From: JAZBPO01 sp963691775
GTDB taxonomy: Bacteria > Pseudomonadota > Gammaproteobacteria > Pseudomonadales > Azotimanducaceae
Direction: 5' to 3'
NCBI GenBank assembly: GCA_963691775.1
Contig: OY829369.1
Span: forward strand, 3,286,001-3,350,000
Length of the DNA: 64,000 nucleotides
The position numbers and the translations under genes were made by a program. Below are positions 1 to 8,349 of this stretch, piece by piece. Position 1 is the first letter of the stretch. Each line of letters starts with the position of its first letter. Below the pieces are notes generated by a model. That model was not told the DNA's origin. It searched no databases and saw only the letters and a program-made list of their open reading frames with translations.

Positions 1-718
1 GTTGCTCGAAAGTCCGGAACCGATCCTGTCCGCGGACTGGGCGCCGGACGGCAAGACCGTTGCGTACGTGTCCTTCGAATCCGGGCGTCCAGCTATCTTC
101 ATGCAGGAAATCTATACGGGTCGGCGCGAGAAACTGACCGAGTTCGAGGGTCTGAATGGCTCTCCGGTGTTCTCCCCGGACGGCAGCATGATTGCGCTCG
201 TCCTTTCCGTGGCCGGCAATCCAGAGATCTACACGCTCGAGCTGGCGACCCGGGAACTGCGCCAGATCACGAATCACTTCGGCATCGACACGGAGCCGAG
301 CTGGACCGCGGACGGCACGGGCATCGTGTTCACGTCGAACCGGGGCGGCATGCCCCAGATCTACAAGGTGACGCTCGACGACGGCGTTATCGAGCGCCTC
401 ACCTTCCAGGGCGACTACAACGCGCGGGCGCGCATGCTGCGTGACGGCCGCAATCTGATCTTCGTGCACCGCCGCAACGGAATCTTCCACATCGCGAACC
501 TCGACATGGAGCGCGGGGAAACGCGGATTCTCACGGAAACGAGCCTCGATGAGTCGCCGTCCGTGGCCCCGAACGGATCCATGGTGATCTATGCGACCCA
601 GGCAGGTGGCAGGGGTATACTCGCAGTGGTTTCGATCGACGGTCGCGTGAAGTACCGTCTGCCCTCGACGGAGGGAGATGTACGGGAACCCGCGTGGTCT
701 CCGTATCTAGGCAACTGA
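1..718 (+). CDS. tolB: Tol-Pal system protein TolB, C-terminal part (5' end outside window)
   Basis: Periplasmic beta-propeller of the Tol-Pal envelope system, which helps constrict the outer membrane at division. The visible 238 residues contain about five propeller repeats with the TolB/PD40 signature (WAPDGKTVAY, FSPDGSMIAL, WTADGTGIVF with the following SNRGG, and a last VAPNGSMVIYAT). The reading frame is open to the window edge, so the N-terminal domain and signal peptide lie to the left. The stop at 716-718 is about 50 bp before pal, the usual operon partner. Confident from family and synteny. Confidence 0.96.
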   Translation, partial: LLESPEPILSADWAPDGKTVAYVSFESGRPAIFMQEIYTGRREKLTEFEGLNGSPVFSPDGSMIALVLSVAGNPEIYTLELATRELRQITNHFGIDTEPSWTADGTGIVFTSNRGGMPQIYKVTLDDGVIERLTFQGDYNARARMLRDGRNLIFVHRRNGIFHIANLDMERGETRILTETSLDESPSVAPNGSMVIYATQAGGRGILAVVSIDGRVKYRLPSTEGDVREPAWSPYLGN

Positions 719-770
719 CCGCTTCGCTACAAACCAACGCCCGAACACAGCGGGCACGAAGGAGTCGATG

Positions 771-1301
771 ATGAGCATTAGACTGATGCGAGGCCTGACC
801 GCGGGCCTGTTGGCACTGCTGGCCCTCGCGGGCTGCACATCCAACGAGCCCGAACCGGTCGAGCCGGTGGAGATCGAGGAGCCGACCGAGCCGGCACCGC
901 CGCCGACCGTGCGCCCGGAGCCGAAGCCCGTGGTGAGCCCCGATGGCGTTCCCCTCGATCCTCAGTCCGGAGAGCCGATCGCGACCGTCTTCTACTTCGA
1001 CTTCGATCGCAGTGAGCTCAAGCCGCGCGCGCGCACCATCCTCTCCGGTCACGCTCGCTATCTTCGCGATAACGCCAGCGCCCGCATCACGATCGAGGGT
1101 CACTGCGACGAGCGCGGCACGCGCGAGTACAACCTCGCCCTTGGTGAGCGTCGCGCGGCGACCGTGCGCAGCTACCTCCAGTCGCTTGGCGTGCGCGCCT
1201 CGCAGATGTCCACCGTGAGCTTCGGTGAGGAGCGCCCGGTTGATCCGGGTCACAGCGAGTCTGCCTGGGCCAAGAATCGGCGTGCTGTCCTGGACTACTG
1301 A
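771..1301 (+). CDS. pal: Peptidoglycan-associated lipoprotein Pal
   Basis: Outer-membrane lipoprotein that binds peptidoglycan through an OmpA-like domain and partners TolB. The N-terminus is a lipoprotein signal with lipobox LALAGC, then a Pro/Glu-rich linker (residues about 25-60), then the OmpA domain with YFDFDRSEL, GHCDERGTREYN and LGERRA motifs that contact diaminopimelate. Two ATGs are adjacent (768 and 771). The Shine-Dalgarno AAGGAG at 759-764 is better spaced for the second, which is chosen here. The product is about 176 residues, normal for Pal. Confidence 0.97.
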   Translation: MSIRLMRGLTAGLLALLALAGCTSNEPEPVEPVEIEEPTEPAPPPTVRPEPKPVVSPDGVPLDPQSGEPIATVFYFDFDRSELKPRARTILSGHARYLRDNASARITIEGHCDERGTREYNLALGERRAATVRSYLQSLGVRASQMSTVSFGEERPVDPGHSESAWAKNRRAVLDY

Positions 1302-2283
1302 TCCCTCTGGCTACGTTCCGACCGGCCGCGTAGGGCTTTCCTCGCGGCCGGTCGCGTGTCTGAGCCCGCTCGCAGCGAGCGCCGCCGCGCTCCTGCTGCT
1401 TGCTCTGTCCTGCGAAGCGAGCGGAATGGAAAGCAGTGGCGCGCCCGTGGAGGAGCGAGCGCTGCCGCCCCTGTTGACGCCCCCGGGCGCCATCGTCGAA
1501 CCACGGGACGGCGAGGGCGTTGCCCCTGATCCACTCGTATCGGATTTCGAAGGCGGCACCGCCGTGCCGTCCGCCGCGCCCGGTGACGCAAGCTATCGGC
1601 AACCAACCTTCACGCGCACGGCGACGCCCCGCGGCGAGATGCCTACGGACGCTGCGGGCGTGCTGTTCGGGCAATTGCAGGATCTCCAGCAGGAAGTGAT
1701 GGCGCTTCGCGGCGTCATCGAGGCGCAGCAGCGGCGGATCGGGGAACTCGAGCGCGAACAGCGAGAGCGTTACCTCGATCTTGACCGCCGTCTTGCCCTC
1801 ATCGGGAGTGGTGCATTGCCGATCGCCACGACCGATTCGGCCATGGCCTCGGGCGCCGGTCCGGAGGCCGCGAGTGCCGGCGCGACCGCCGAAGGCCCGA
1901 TCGACGAGCGCGAAGCTTATGAGCGGGCGTTCGCGCTCACGCGCGAGAAGCGCTTTGAAGAAGCGATTCCGGCATTCCGCCGCGTCATCGACGATTACCC
2001 GGGCGGTCAGTACGTGCCCAATGCTTGGTATTGGCTCGGTGAGCTGTACCTCGCGCTGCCGGCGCCGGATCTCGAGCGCGCGCGCCAGGCCTTCGTGCAG
2101 GTCATTCAGAACTGGCCCGACAACCGCAAGGTACCGGACGCAAAGTACAAGCTTGGCGTCGTCTACGACCGCCTCGGCGAGCCGGTGGAAGCGCGGATGT
2201 ATCTCGACCGGGTGCTCACCGAGCATGCCGAAACGCCTGCGGCGCGACTCGCCGCGTCCTATCTAGACCGTCTCGAGGGCTGA
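1225..2283 (+). CDS. cpoB: Cell division coordinator CpoB/YbgF (TPR protein); start uncertain
   Basis: Periplasmic partner of Tol-Pal that coordinates outer-membrane constriction with septal peptidoglycan synthesis. The protein shows a hydrophobic export segment (LAASAAALLLLALSC), a coiled coil (LQDLQQEVMALRG through the repeated E/R stretch ending near LALIGSG) and C-terminal TPRs beginning AYERAFALTREKRFEEAIPAF, with NAWYWLGELY. The start is unclear: the frame opens with GTG at 1225 inside pal; TTG at 1240 has a good AGGAG seven bases upstream; GTG at 1282 is the last usable start before the signal segment. All overlap the pal 3' end. The downstream ATG near 1426 would remove the export signal. 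Confidence 0.88.
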   Translation: MRSARLIRVTASLPGPRIGVLSWTTDPSGYVPTGRVGLSSRPVACLSPLAASAAALLLLALSCEASGMESSGAPVEERALPPLLTPPGAIVEPRDGEGVAPDPLVSDFEGGTAVPSAAPGDASYRQPTFTRTATPRGEMPTDAAGVLFGQLQDLQQEVMALRGVIEAQQRRIGELEREQRERYLDLDRRLALIGSGALPIATTDSAMASGAGPEAASAGATAEGPIDEREAYERAFALTREKRFEEAIPAFRRVIDDYPGGQYVPNAWYWLGELYLALPAPDLERARQAFVQVIQNWPDNRKVPDAKYKLGVVYDRLGEPVEARMYLDRVLTEHAETPAARLAASYLDRLEG

Positions 2284-2292
2284 GCGCGCTCG

Positions 2293-2952
2293 ATGATGGC
2301 CGCAGCGTCGCTCCGGATCACGGAGATCTTTCACTCGCTTCAGGGCGAGGCACGAACCGTTGGCCTGCCGACGGTGTTCGTGCGGCTCACGGGATGTCCG
2401 CTGCGCTGCGGCTACTGCGATACGGCCTACGCCTTTTCCGGCGGCAGGCTGCAGCCGCTGGAAGCGATCGTCGAGGAAGTGCGGGGCTATGCGCCTCGTT
2501 ACGTTACGGTTACCGGGGGGGAGCCGTTGGCGCAGCCGGAGTGTCTGAGGCTGCTCACGCGGCTCTGCGATGAGCCGGGGATACGCGAGGTTTCGCTCGA
2601 GACCAGTGGCGCACTCGACGTATCTGGCGTTGACCCGCGGGTGATCAAGGTGCTGGATCTGAAGACCCCTGCTTCGGGCGAATCGCACCGGAACCTGTAC
2701 GAGAATATCGATCACCTGCTGCCGCACGATCAGGTGAAATTCGTGGTGTGTGATCGTGCGGATTACGAATGGGCGCGCATGCAATGCGATCGCCTCGCGC
2801 TCGCGGATCGCGTCGACGAAGTTCTGTTTTCGCCGAGCCACGGCACGCTCGCGCCGGCGACGCTCGCCCAGTGGGTCCTTGCCGATCGCCTACCTGTGCG
2901 CATGCAGGTGCAACTGCACAAGTATCTATGGGGTGATGAGCCTGGCCACTGA
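2293..2952 (+). CDS. queE: 7-carboxy-7-deazaguanine synthase QueE
   Basis: Radical SAM enzyme that rearranges 6-carboxytetrahydropterin to 7-carboxy-7-deazaguanine in queuosine biosynthesis. Evidence: N-terminal FHSLQGEARTVGLPTVFVRL, the cluster motif CPLRCGYC (CX3CX2C) with DTAY following, and the SAM-binding GGEPL. At 219 residues it is typical. ATG at 2293 is followed directly by a second in-frame ATG (2296). It starts 9 bp after cpoB and overlaps queC at its 3' end, so the two queuosine genes are translationally linked at the end of the tol-pal operon. Confidence 0.95.
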   Translation: MMAAASLRITEIFHSLQGEARTVGLPTVFVRLTGCPLRCGYCDTAYAFSGGRLQPLEAIVEEVRGYAPRYVTVTGGEPLAQPECLRLLTRLCDEPGIREVSLETSGALDVSGVDPRVIKVLDLKTPASGESHRNLYENIDHLLPHDQVKFVVCDRADYEWARMQCDRLALADRVDEVLFSPSHGTLAPATLAQWVLADRLPVRMQVQLHKYLWGDEPGH

Positions 2953-3643
2953 CACGCCCATGCCGGATGGCGACGGCGCAGTCGCCGTCGTCCTTCTCTC
3001 CGGTGGTCTTGATTCCGCGACGGTGCTTGCGCTCGCGCGCGCGTCGAACTGGCGCTGCGTGACCGTAGCCTTCGACTATGGCCAGAAACATCGCGCGGAG
3101 CTTGCCGCGGCTGCGCGCGTCTCCAGGGTGATGGGTGCAGAGGACCATCGCGTCGTCCGACTCGACGCGGGCGCGTTCAGCGGCTCGGCGCTGACCGACG
3201 AAGACATCGCTGTACCTGAGGCGCCTACCGAGGGCATTCCCGTGACGTACGTTCCGGCGCGGAACACGATCTTTCTCGCCCATGCGCTCGGCATTGCCGA
3301 GGTGCTGGAGGGGGATGCGCTCTGTGTCGGCGTCAATGCCGTTGACTACTCAGGCTACCCGGATTGTCGCCCAGCGTTCGTTTCTGCGTTCGAGACGCTC
3401 GCGAACCTTGCGACCAAGCGGGGTGTCGAGGGCGATCCGGTGCGGGTACTCGCCCCGCTCATTCACATGACGAAAGCAGAGATCGTGCAGACGGGCATCG
3501 CATGCGGTGTGGACTACAGCCTTACCGTGTCCTGCTATCAGGCCGACGAGCACGGCCGCGCGTGCGGCAAGTGCGACAGCTGCCGCCTTCGCCGCGAGGG
3601 TTTTGCGGCGGCGGGCGTTGGAGACCCGACGCGCTATCGGTGA
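2936..3643 (+). CDS. queC: 7-cyano-7-deazaguanine synthase QueC
   Basis: ATP-dependent enzyme that converts 7-carboxy-7-deazaguanine to preQ0, the next step after QueE. It has the PP-loop SGGLDSAT near the N-terminus, the AFDYGQKHRAEL block, VPARNTIFL, and the zinc-binding C-terminal cysteines in SCYQ and CGKCDSCRLR. The start is ATG 2936, which overlaps the last codons of queE; ATG 2960 is an alternative. About 235 residues, the usual size. Confidence 0.95.
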   Translation: MSLATDTPMPDGDGAVAVVLLSGGLDSATVLALARASNWRCVTVAFDYGQKHRAELAAAARVSRVMGAEDHRVVRLDAGAFSGSALTDEDIAVPEAPTEGIPVTYVPARNTIFLAHALGIAEVLEGDALCVGVNAVDYSGYPDCRPAFVSAFETLANLATKRGVEGDPVRVLAPLIHMTKAEIVQTGIACGVDYSLTVSCYQADEHGRACGKCDSCRLRREGFAAAGVGDPTRYR

Positions 3644-3668
3644 GGGCGGCGCGCCGGGGCGAGGGAGA

Positions 3669-3743
3669 TGGTGGGCCGTGATGGATTCGAACCATCGACC
3701 AAGTGGTTAAAAGCCACCTGCTCTACCGCTGAGCTAACGGCCC
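3669..3743 (-). tRNA. tRNA-Lys (anticodon TTT)
   Basis: On the minus strand the sequence begins GGGCCGTTAGCTCAGC and folds into a full cloverleaf: 7-bp acceptor stem GGGCCGT/ACGGCCC, D arm with GCTCAGCGGTAGAGC, anticodon stem GTGG/CCAC closing the loop CTTTTAA (anticodon TTT), and T arm containing GGTTCGAATCC. The 3' CCA is encoded (3669-3671). A tRNA-Lys just after queC is conserved in pseudomonads. It is antisense to the tol-pal-que operon. Confidence 0.96.
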
Positions 3744-3762
3744 GGCAAAACGAAGGGGGCGC

Positions 3763-3790
3763 ATTATAGTCGTCCGCTCCCCGAACACAA
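3763..3790 (-). promoter_or_regulatory. sigma70-type promoter of tRNA-Lys
   Basis: Reading the minus strand, TTGTGT (3790-3785) is separated by 16 bp from a perfect TATAAT (3768-3763). It is followed by a GC-rich discriminator (GCGCCCCC) before the tRNA 5' end at 3743. Such a discriminator is typical of stringently controlled stable-RNA promoters. Confidence 0.7.
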
Positions 3791-3858
3791 CGGTCTCGGC
3801 GAGGGCCGAGCGGGGCCGTGTTAGGCTCGGAGCCGCCGGCTGTCCCAGGAACGTCCCC

Positions 3859-4776
3859 TTGCCCTATCCGCACGTCACGCTGATGGAGGTCGCGCCCCGC
3901 GACGGCCTTCAGAATGAACCCGATCAGCTGCCGACTGATGCGAAGCTGCGCCTGATCAATGCGGCCCTCGACGCGGGTACGCGCCGAATCGAGGTCGCAA
4001 GCTTCGTTCATCCGCAGCGTGTGCCGCAAATGGCCGATGCAGAGCAGGTGTGTGCACAGCTGCCAGCGCGCGAGGACGTGCGCTACACGGGCCTCGTGCT
4101 CAATCGCCGAGGGCTCGAGCGCGCGATCGCAACCGGTCGCATCGACGAGGTTGGCATGGTTGCGGTCGCCTCTGACGCGTTCGGTCAGCGCAATCAGGCC
4201 ATGACCTCGGAACAGTCGGTAGATGTTGCGCTCGAGGTGTTCGAAGCCGCCGAGCGCGCGGGCATCGGTTATCAGGTCACGATCGCGGTTGCCTTTGGCT
4301 GCCCGTTCGAGGGTGAGGTGGATCCGGAACACGTCCTCCGTATGGCAGAACGCCTTGCGCAGGGTGGGCCAGCCGAGATCGGCCTCGCGGACACGATCGG
4401 CGTCGGCGTGCCGTCGCAGGTGCTCGAGCTCTTCCCCGCAATCCGTGACCGGGTCGGCGCCGACATTCCGCTCCGCGCGCACTTTCACAACACCCGTGGC
4501 ACGGGCATCGCGAATGCGTTCGCCGCGGTGCAGGCGGGCGTGGAGATCCTGGACGCCAGCATCGGTGGCATCGGTGGGTGCCCCTTTGCGCCGAACGCGA
4601 CCGGCAACATCGCGACCGAGGATGTGCTCTACATGCTCGATCGCATGGGCATCGATACGGGCGTCCGCCTCGACGGCGTGCTCGATGCGGCGCGCGGCCT
4701 CTCGAAGGATCTCGGTAGGGCATTGCCCGCAGCGGTTGGACGAGCGGGGCCGTTTCCAATGCCCATGGACGAATGA
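3859..4776 (+). CDS. mvaB: Hydroxymethylglutaryl-CoA lyase
   Basis: Cleaves HMG-CoA to acetoacetate and acetyl-CoA, the last step of leucine degradation. The TIM-barrel protein starts with the family block VAPRDGLQNE, has the metal-binding HFHNTRGTG, and near the C-terminus has GGIGGCPFAPNATGNIATED with the catalytic cysteine. At 305 residues it matches bacterial homologues. The start is TTG 3859 with AGGA about nine bases upstream; the first ATG (3883) would cut into the strand that holds VAPRDG. No other leucine-catabolic gene is adjacent. Confidence 0.92.
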   Translation: MPYPHVTLMEVAPRDGLQNEPDQLPTDAKLRLINAALDAGTRRIEVASFVHPQRVPQMADAEQVCAQLPAREDVRYTGLVLNRRGLERAIATGRIDEVGMVAVASDAFGQRNQAMTSEQSVDVALEVFEAAERAGIGYQVTIAVAFGCPFEGEVDPEHVLRMAERLAQGGPAEIGLADTIGVGVPSQVLELFPAIRDRVGADIPLRAHFHNTRGTGIANAFAAVQAGVEILDASIGGIGGCPFAPNATGNIATEDVLYMLDRMGIDTGVRLDGVLDAARGLSKDLGRALPAAVGRAGPFPMPMDE

Positions 4777-4863
4777 TCGCGGCCCCCCGTGCCGCGTGCG
4801 ATGTGGCCGTTCGGCTGGAAACCCACAATTCGGGCCGCTTGAGCGCGGACCCTGGAGGCGCAC

Positions 4864-5778
4864 ATGGCGCGCATCATCAACTTCGGGTCGATCTGCATCG
4901 ACTCGGTACTTCAGGTTCCGCATCTGGTTGCCGCCGGTGAGACGCTGCGCGCCGATTCGCTGCAGCGCCTGCCAGGCGGCAAGGGACTGAACCAGTCGCT
5001 GGCAGCTGCCCGAGCCGGCGCCGAGGTGATTCACGTGGGTCGTGTCGGTCGCGATGGCGTCGACCTGCGGGCCTTGCTCGCGGATGCCGGCGTGAACGTA
5101 GACGCGGTCGAGGTGCTGGAGGACGTGCCGACGGGTCACGCCTTCATCCAGGTCGATGCGCGCGGCGAGAATTCGATCGTGATTCTCCCCGGAGCCAATC
5201 GCGGTATGCCCGCGTCTATCCTGGATGTGGTCGAGCGGGCCCTTCGGCCCGGAGACTGGCTGCTGCTTCAGAACGAGACAGACTGGGTGCCAGAAGCGAT
5301 GCAGCGCGCTGTGTCGCGCGGCGCGCGTGTTGCGCTCAACATCGCGCCCGCCGAGGCCGCAGCGCGCGACTGGCCGCTGGAGGAGGTGGCGCTGTTCGTG
5401 CTCAATGAGACGGAGGCGGCGCTGATCACGGGTGAGTTCACGCCGGCCGCGCAGCTCCTGGCGATCGCCGAGCGCGCACCGACGGCCATCGTCGCACTCA
5501 CGCTGGGTGCGCAAGGGGCGGTGCTGGCATCGGGCCGGCAAGGGCCTGACGGAGGCGCAGCGATCCAGGTGCCGCCCTTCACCGTCGACGTGGTCGATGC
5601 CACAGGTGCGGGCGATGCGTTCACGGGCGCGCTCGTTGCGGGTCTGGCGAGCGGCCTCGGAGCCGAAGCTGCGGTCGTTCGTGCGAATGCGGCTGGGGCG
5701 CTCGCCTGTACCCGCCTCGGTGCGGGGGTGGCCATACCGGATGCCGCGGCCATCGACGCGTTGCTCGCGGCAAGCTGA
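4864..5778 (+). CDS. rbsK: Ribokinase (PfkB-family sugar kinase)
   Basis: Cytoplasmic kinase expected to phosphorylate ribose or a related sugar at O5. It has the first PfkB signature region LPGGKGLNQSLAAARAG (residues about 38-54), the interior RVGRDG, NETEA, and the second signature DATGAGDAFTGAL with the catalytic Asp. Length 304 residues, normal. A GGAGG ribosome-binding site precedes ATG 4864. The next gene is an MFS symporter, so the pair may import and phosphorylate a pentose or nucleoside-derived sugar; substrate is inferred. Confidence 0.88.
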   Translation: MARIINFGSICIDSVLQVPHLVAAGETLRADSLQRLPGGKGLNQSLAAARAGAEVIHVGRVGRDGVDLRALLADAGVNVDAVEVLEDVPTGHAFIQVDARGENSIVILPGANRGMPASILDVVERALRPGDWLLLQNETDWVPEAMQRAVSRGARVALNIAPAEAAARDWPLEEVALFVLNETEAALITGEFTPAAQLLAIAERAPTAIVALTLGAQGAVLASGRQGPDGGAAIQVPPFTVDVVDATGAGDAFTGALVAGLASGLGAEAAVVRANAAGALACTRLGAGVAIPDAAAIDALLAAS

Positions 5779-5868
5779 GCGGCTTGCCGACGCTCGTCCG
5801 CGCAGCGCCGCTTCCTCTGCTATCTTCGCCGTCCGGTCCTGCACTGGATCGCTGCTGACAGGAAACAC

Positions 5869-7245
5869 ATGTCGAGCCCCGGGACCACGTCCTCCCCTGC
5901 TGCGGCGCAGCCGCGGCGCCTTTCATTTGCAGCGCTCGTGACCTATGGCCTACCCGCTACCGGGACGGGCTTCATGTACTACCTCGCGATTCTTTACCTC
6001 CTCAAGTTTTCGACTGACGTGCTGCTGCTGGCACCCGCCGCAGTCTCCGCCATCCTCGGCCTCTCCCGCGTTGTCGATGCCTTTACGGATCCGCTCGCGG
6101 GCTATCTGTCCGATCGCACTCGCTCGCGCCTCGGCCGACGTCGGCCCTGGCTGATCGGCTCGGCCGTTCCGATCGCGATCGTCTTTACGCTCATGTGGTC
6201 GCCGCCGGAGGGGCTTGGGGAAGGCCCATTGCTCGCCTGGATGGCGGTCACCATCATCGGCTTCTACGTGCTCATCACGGCGGTGAATGTGCCGCACCAA
6301 TCCTGGGGGGCAGAGCTCTCCCCGGACTATCACGAGCGCACTCGAATTTTCGGCGCGCGTCTGCTCCTGCTCAATCTGGGCGCCTTCGGCGCGGTCGGCT
6401 GTCTGATGCTGATCACGCAAGCCGAAGAGATCCGCGCATCGGTGTTCTCGCTCACCGCGGCCGTTTCGGCAGCTACGGCGATCGCGATCATCTGGTCGGC
6501 CACGCGCTTGTCTGAGCGCGCGGAGCTGCAGGGGCGCGGACCGCAGGCGGTGCTCGGGGCCTATCGCGACATTCTCGGGAACCCCCATGCGCGGCTCCTG
6601 CTGCTCGTCTTCTTCATCGAATCGCTTGGCGGCGCGACCATCGGGGTGCTCACGCCGTATATGGCCGACTACGTGATCGGGAACATTTCCTTCCCGCTTG
6701 TGGTCGCAACCTACATGGTCGCGCAGACTGCGAGCGTGCCCATCTGGGCGCCTCTCTCACGTCGCTTCGGAAAGAAGACGCTCTGGCTCTTCTCGATGCT
6801 CGTGACCTCGGGAGGCTTCGGGCTGTTCTTCTTCGTCGGCGCCGGCGACGTCGAAATGACGTTCGTGCTTGCGGCGCTTGTCGGTGCCGCCGCCGGTTGC
6901 GGCAATACGATCGCGCCCTCCGTCCAGTCGGACATCGTCGACTACGACGAGTGGAAAACCGGCGAGCGCAAGGAGGGCGGCTACTTCGCCGGCTTCAACT
7001 TTGTGCAGAAAGGCGCTGCCGGCGCGACCATCATGTTGACGGGGTTCGTACTGCAATTTTCGGGCTATGTCCCGAACGTCGAGCAGACAGAAGCGGCGCA
7101 GCTCGCCATTCGCAGCCTCTATGCGCTATTCCCGCTCGCCTGCTATCTCATTGGGGCGATCCTCTTCCTTCGCTTCTCCCTCGATGAGGAAGCGCACGGG
7201 AAGATCCGCAGCGAACTTGAGGCGCGTCGCGCCGCTGATGTCTGA
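5869..7245 (+). CDS. MFS transporter, glycoside-pentoside-hexuronide (GPH) cation symporter type
   Basis: Inner-membrane secondary transporter of 458 residues with about 12 hydrophobic helices. It has the GPH/MelB-like loop DPLAGYLSDRTRSRLGRRRPW between helices 2 and 3 and the block QSDIVDYDEWKTGERKEG after the middle of the protein, which is characteristic of this family. AGGAAA lies six bases before ATG 5869. It follows ribokinase by 90 bp in the same direction, suggesting uptake of a sugar or glycoside, possibly ribose. It converges on the next gene with a one-base gap. Confidence 0.88.
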   Translation: MSSPGTTSSPAAAQPRRLSFAALVTYGLPATGTGFMYYLAILYLLKFSTDVLLLAPAAVSAILGLSRVVDAFTDPLAGYLSDRTRSRLGRRRPWLIGSAVPIAIVFTLMWSPPEGLGEGPLLAWMAVTIIGFYVLITAVNVPHQSWGAELSPDYHERTRIFGARLLLLNLGAFGAVGCLMLITQAEEIRASVFSLTAAVSAATAIAIIWSATRLSERAELQGRGPQAVLGAYRDILGNPHARLLLLVFFIESLGGATIGVLTPYMADYVIGNISFPLVVATYMVAQTASVPIWAPLSRRFGKKTLWLFSMLVTSGGFGLFFFVGAGDVEMTFVLAALVGAAAGCGNTIAPSVQSDIVDYDEWKTGERKEGGYFAGFNFVQKGAAGATIMLTGFVLQFSGYVPNVEQTEAAQLAIRSLYALFPLACYLIGAILFLRFSLDEEAHGKIRSELEARRAADV

Positions 7246-7246
7246 G

Positions 7247-8176
7247 TCAGTCGGCAAGCAGCGCGCTGACAGCGCGTTCGGCGGCGTGGGCATCACCGAG
7301 AGCGGCGAGCGTTGCCAGCCCGCCCGGGTTGATCACGTTCGCTTCTAGGATGAGCGAGCCGGTGATGTCGAGTCCGGCGAAGCGGATCCCGGCGCGTGCG
7401 AGCGCCGCTGCGGCCCGCAGCGCGAGGGCGTCGCGTTCCGGATCCGGCTCGGCGACCACGGCGTGGCCGCCGCGGGCGAGATTCGCGGCCGGCTGCGCTG
7501 GCGCTCCGATGCGGCGATAGGTGCCGATGATGCGACCGCCCGCGACCAGGACGCGATATTCCCCATCTTCGACCTCCGGGCGCCAACGCTGGAGGACCGC
7601 GTAGCGCCCGCCGTCCGTGAGAATACGCGCGGCGCGTGCGAGCTCAGCCGAGCCGGCATCGGCGATTACGACGCCACGGCCGAACGAACCGGCGGGCGGT
7701 TTCAGCACCCAGCGCCCGCCGCCCGCTTCGGCAACGGCGATGAGCGCCTCGGCGCGGTTCGCCGCATGGGTCTCGGGCTGCGGAAAGTCGACGGCGTTCA
7801 AGCCCGTTGGATACTTCGCGTGGAGGAGAAGGAGGGCGTCTATCCGATTCACGAAGGGCACGTTCAGGCCGCCGAGGAGTTGCATCTTGTCGAGGAAAGT
7901 GGCGGCTCGACCGAAGCCGAGCACCCATATTAGATCCGCGTCTGCGGCGCGGAAGCGCCCTGCGGGCGCGGTCACGCTGACGCCCCCTCGATTCAGCTCG
8001 AGGGAATCTATGGGGCTCTGCACGACCTGCCAATCGAGCGTCCTCAGAGCGGCGCCTGCGAGCGTCGCCGTATCTTCGAGTTCCGGTCCCGGTCCCGGTC
8101 CCGGTCCCGGTTCCGGGTCCGGTCCCGGTCCCGGGTCCGGTTCCGGCAGCGCGGTGAGCAGAAGAGCGATGGGCAT
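7247..8176 (-). CDS. ATP-grasp protein, glutathione-synthetase/RimK-like, with Gly-Pro repeat
   Basis: Probable ATP-dependent carboxylate-amine ligase. The ATP-grasp core shows GGRWVLKPPAGSFGRGVV, YRVLVAGGRIIGTYRR, and the end-of-fold metal/phosphate block LILEANVINPGG, as in glutathione synthetase. The N-terminal domain (MPIALLL, DADLIWVLGFGR) resembles GshB, and substrate is unknown. Residues about 11-33 are an unusual Asp/Glu/Gly-Pro repeat from a hexanucleotide tandem repeat. Start chosen at ATG 8176; a GTG at 8233 would add 19 residues. About 309 residues. It is unlike a housekeeping gshB in its insert and its lone position. Confidence 0.75.
   Translation of the reverse strand: MPIALLLTALPEPDPGPGPDPEPGPGPGPGPELEDTATLAGAALRTLDWQVVQSPIDSLELNRGGVSVTAPAGRFRAADADLIWVLGFGRAATFLDKMQLLGGLNVPFVNRIDALLLLHAKYPTGLNAVDFPQPETHAANRAEALIAVAEAGGGRWVLKPPAGSFGRGVVIADAGSAELARAARILTDGGRYAVLQRWRPEVEDGEYRVLVAGGRIIGTYRRIGAPAQPAANLARGGHAVVAEPDPERDALALRAAAALARAGIRFAGLDITGSLILEANVINPGGLATLAALGDAHAAERAVSALLAD
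8081..8147. repeat. Hexanucleotide tandem repeat (GGTCCC units) inside the ATP-grasp gene
   Basis: About eleven imperfect copies of a six-base unit, GGTCCC with GGTTCC and GGGTCC variants, lie in tandem. On the minus strand they encode Asp-Pro, Glu-Pro and Gly-Pro dipeptides. Unit length is a multiple of three, so changes in copy number would alter protein length and keep the frame. Confidence 0.85.
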
Positions 8177-8349
8177 CGAGCGGCTTCGCAGCAGGACGGC
8201 GTGGGCCCACGATCCTCGCAGTTCGCGGGGCACGGAAGCCAGCCGTCATCACCTTGCATTCGCCGGTCGCGGTCCCTATTTTCCGGGCACGACTGAATCC
8301 GGCCGACTGACGGCGGTCGAGCGACACGGTCCTTGGAGGCAATACGGCG

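Noticed and set aside
3634..5868. 744-residue open frame on the minus strand
   Set aside because: It lies antisense to tRNA-Lys, HMG-CoA lyase and ribokinase, which all have family motifs; the translation is Arg/His-rich with no recognisable motif. It is a GC-rich shadow frame.
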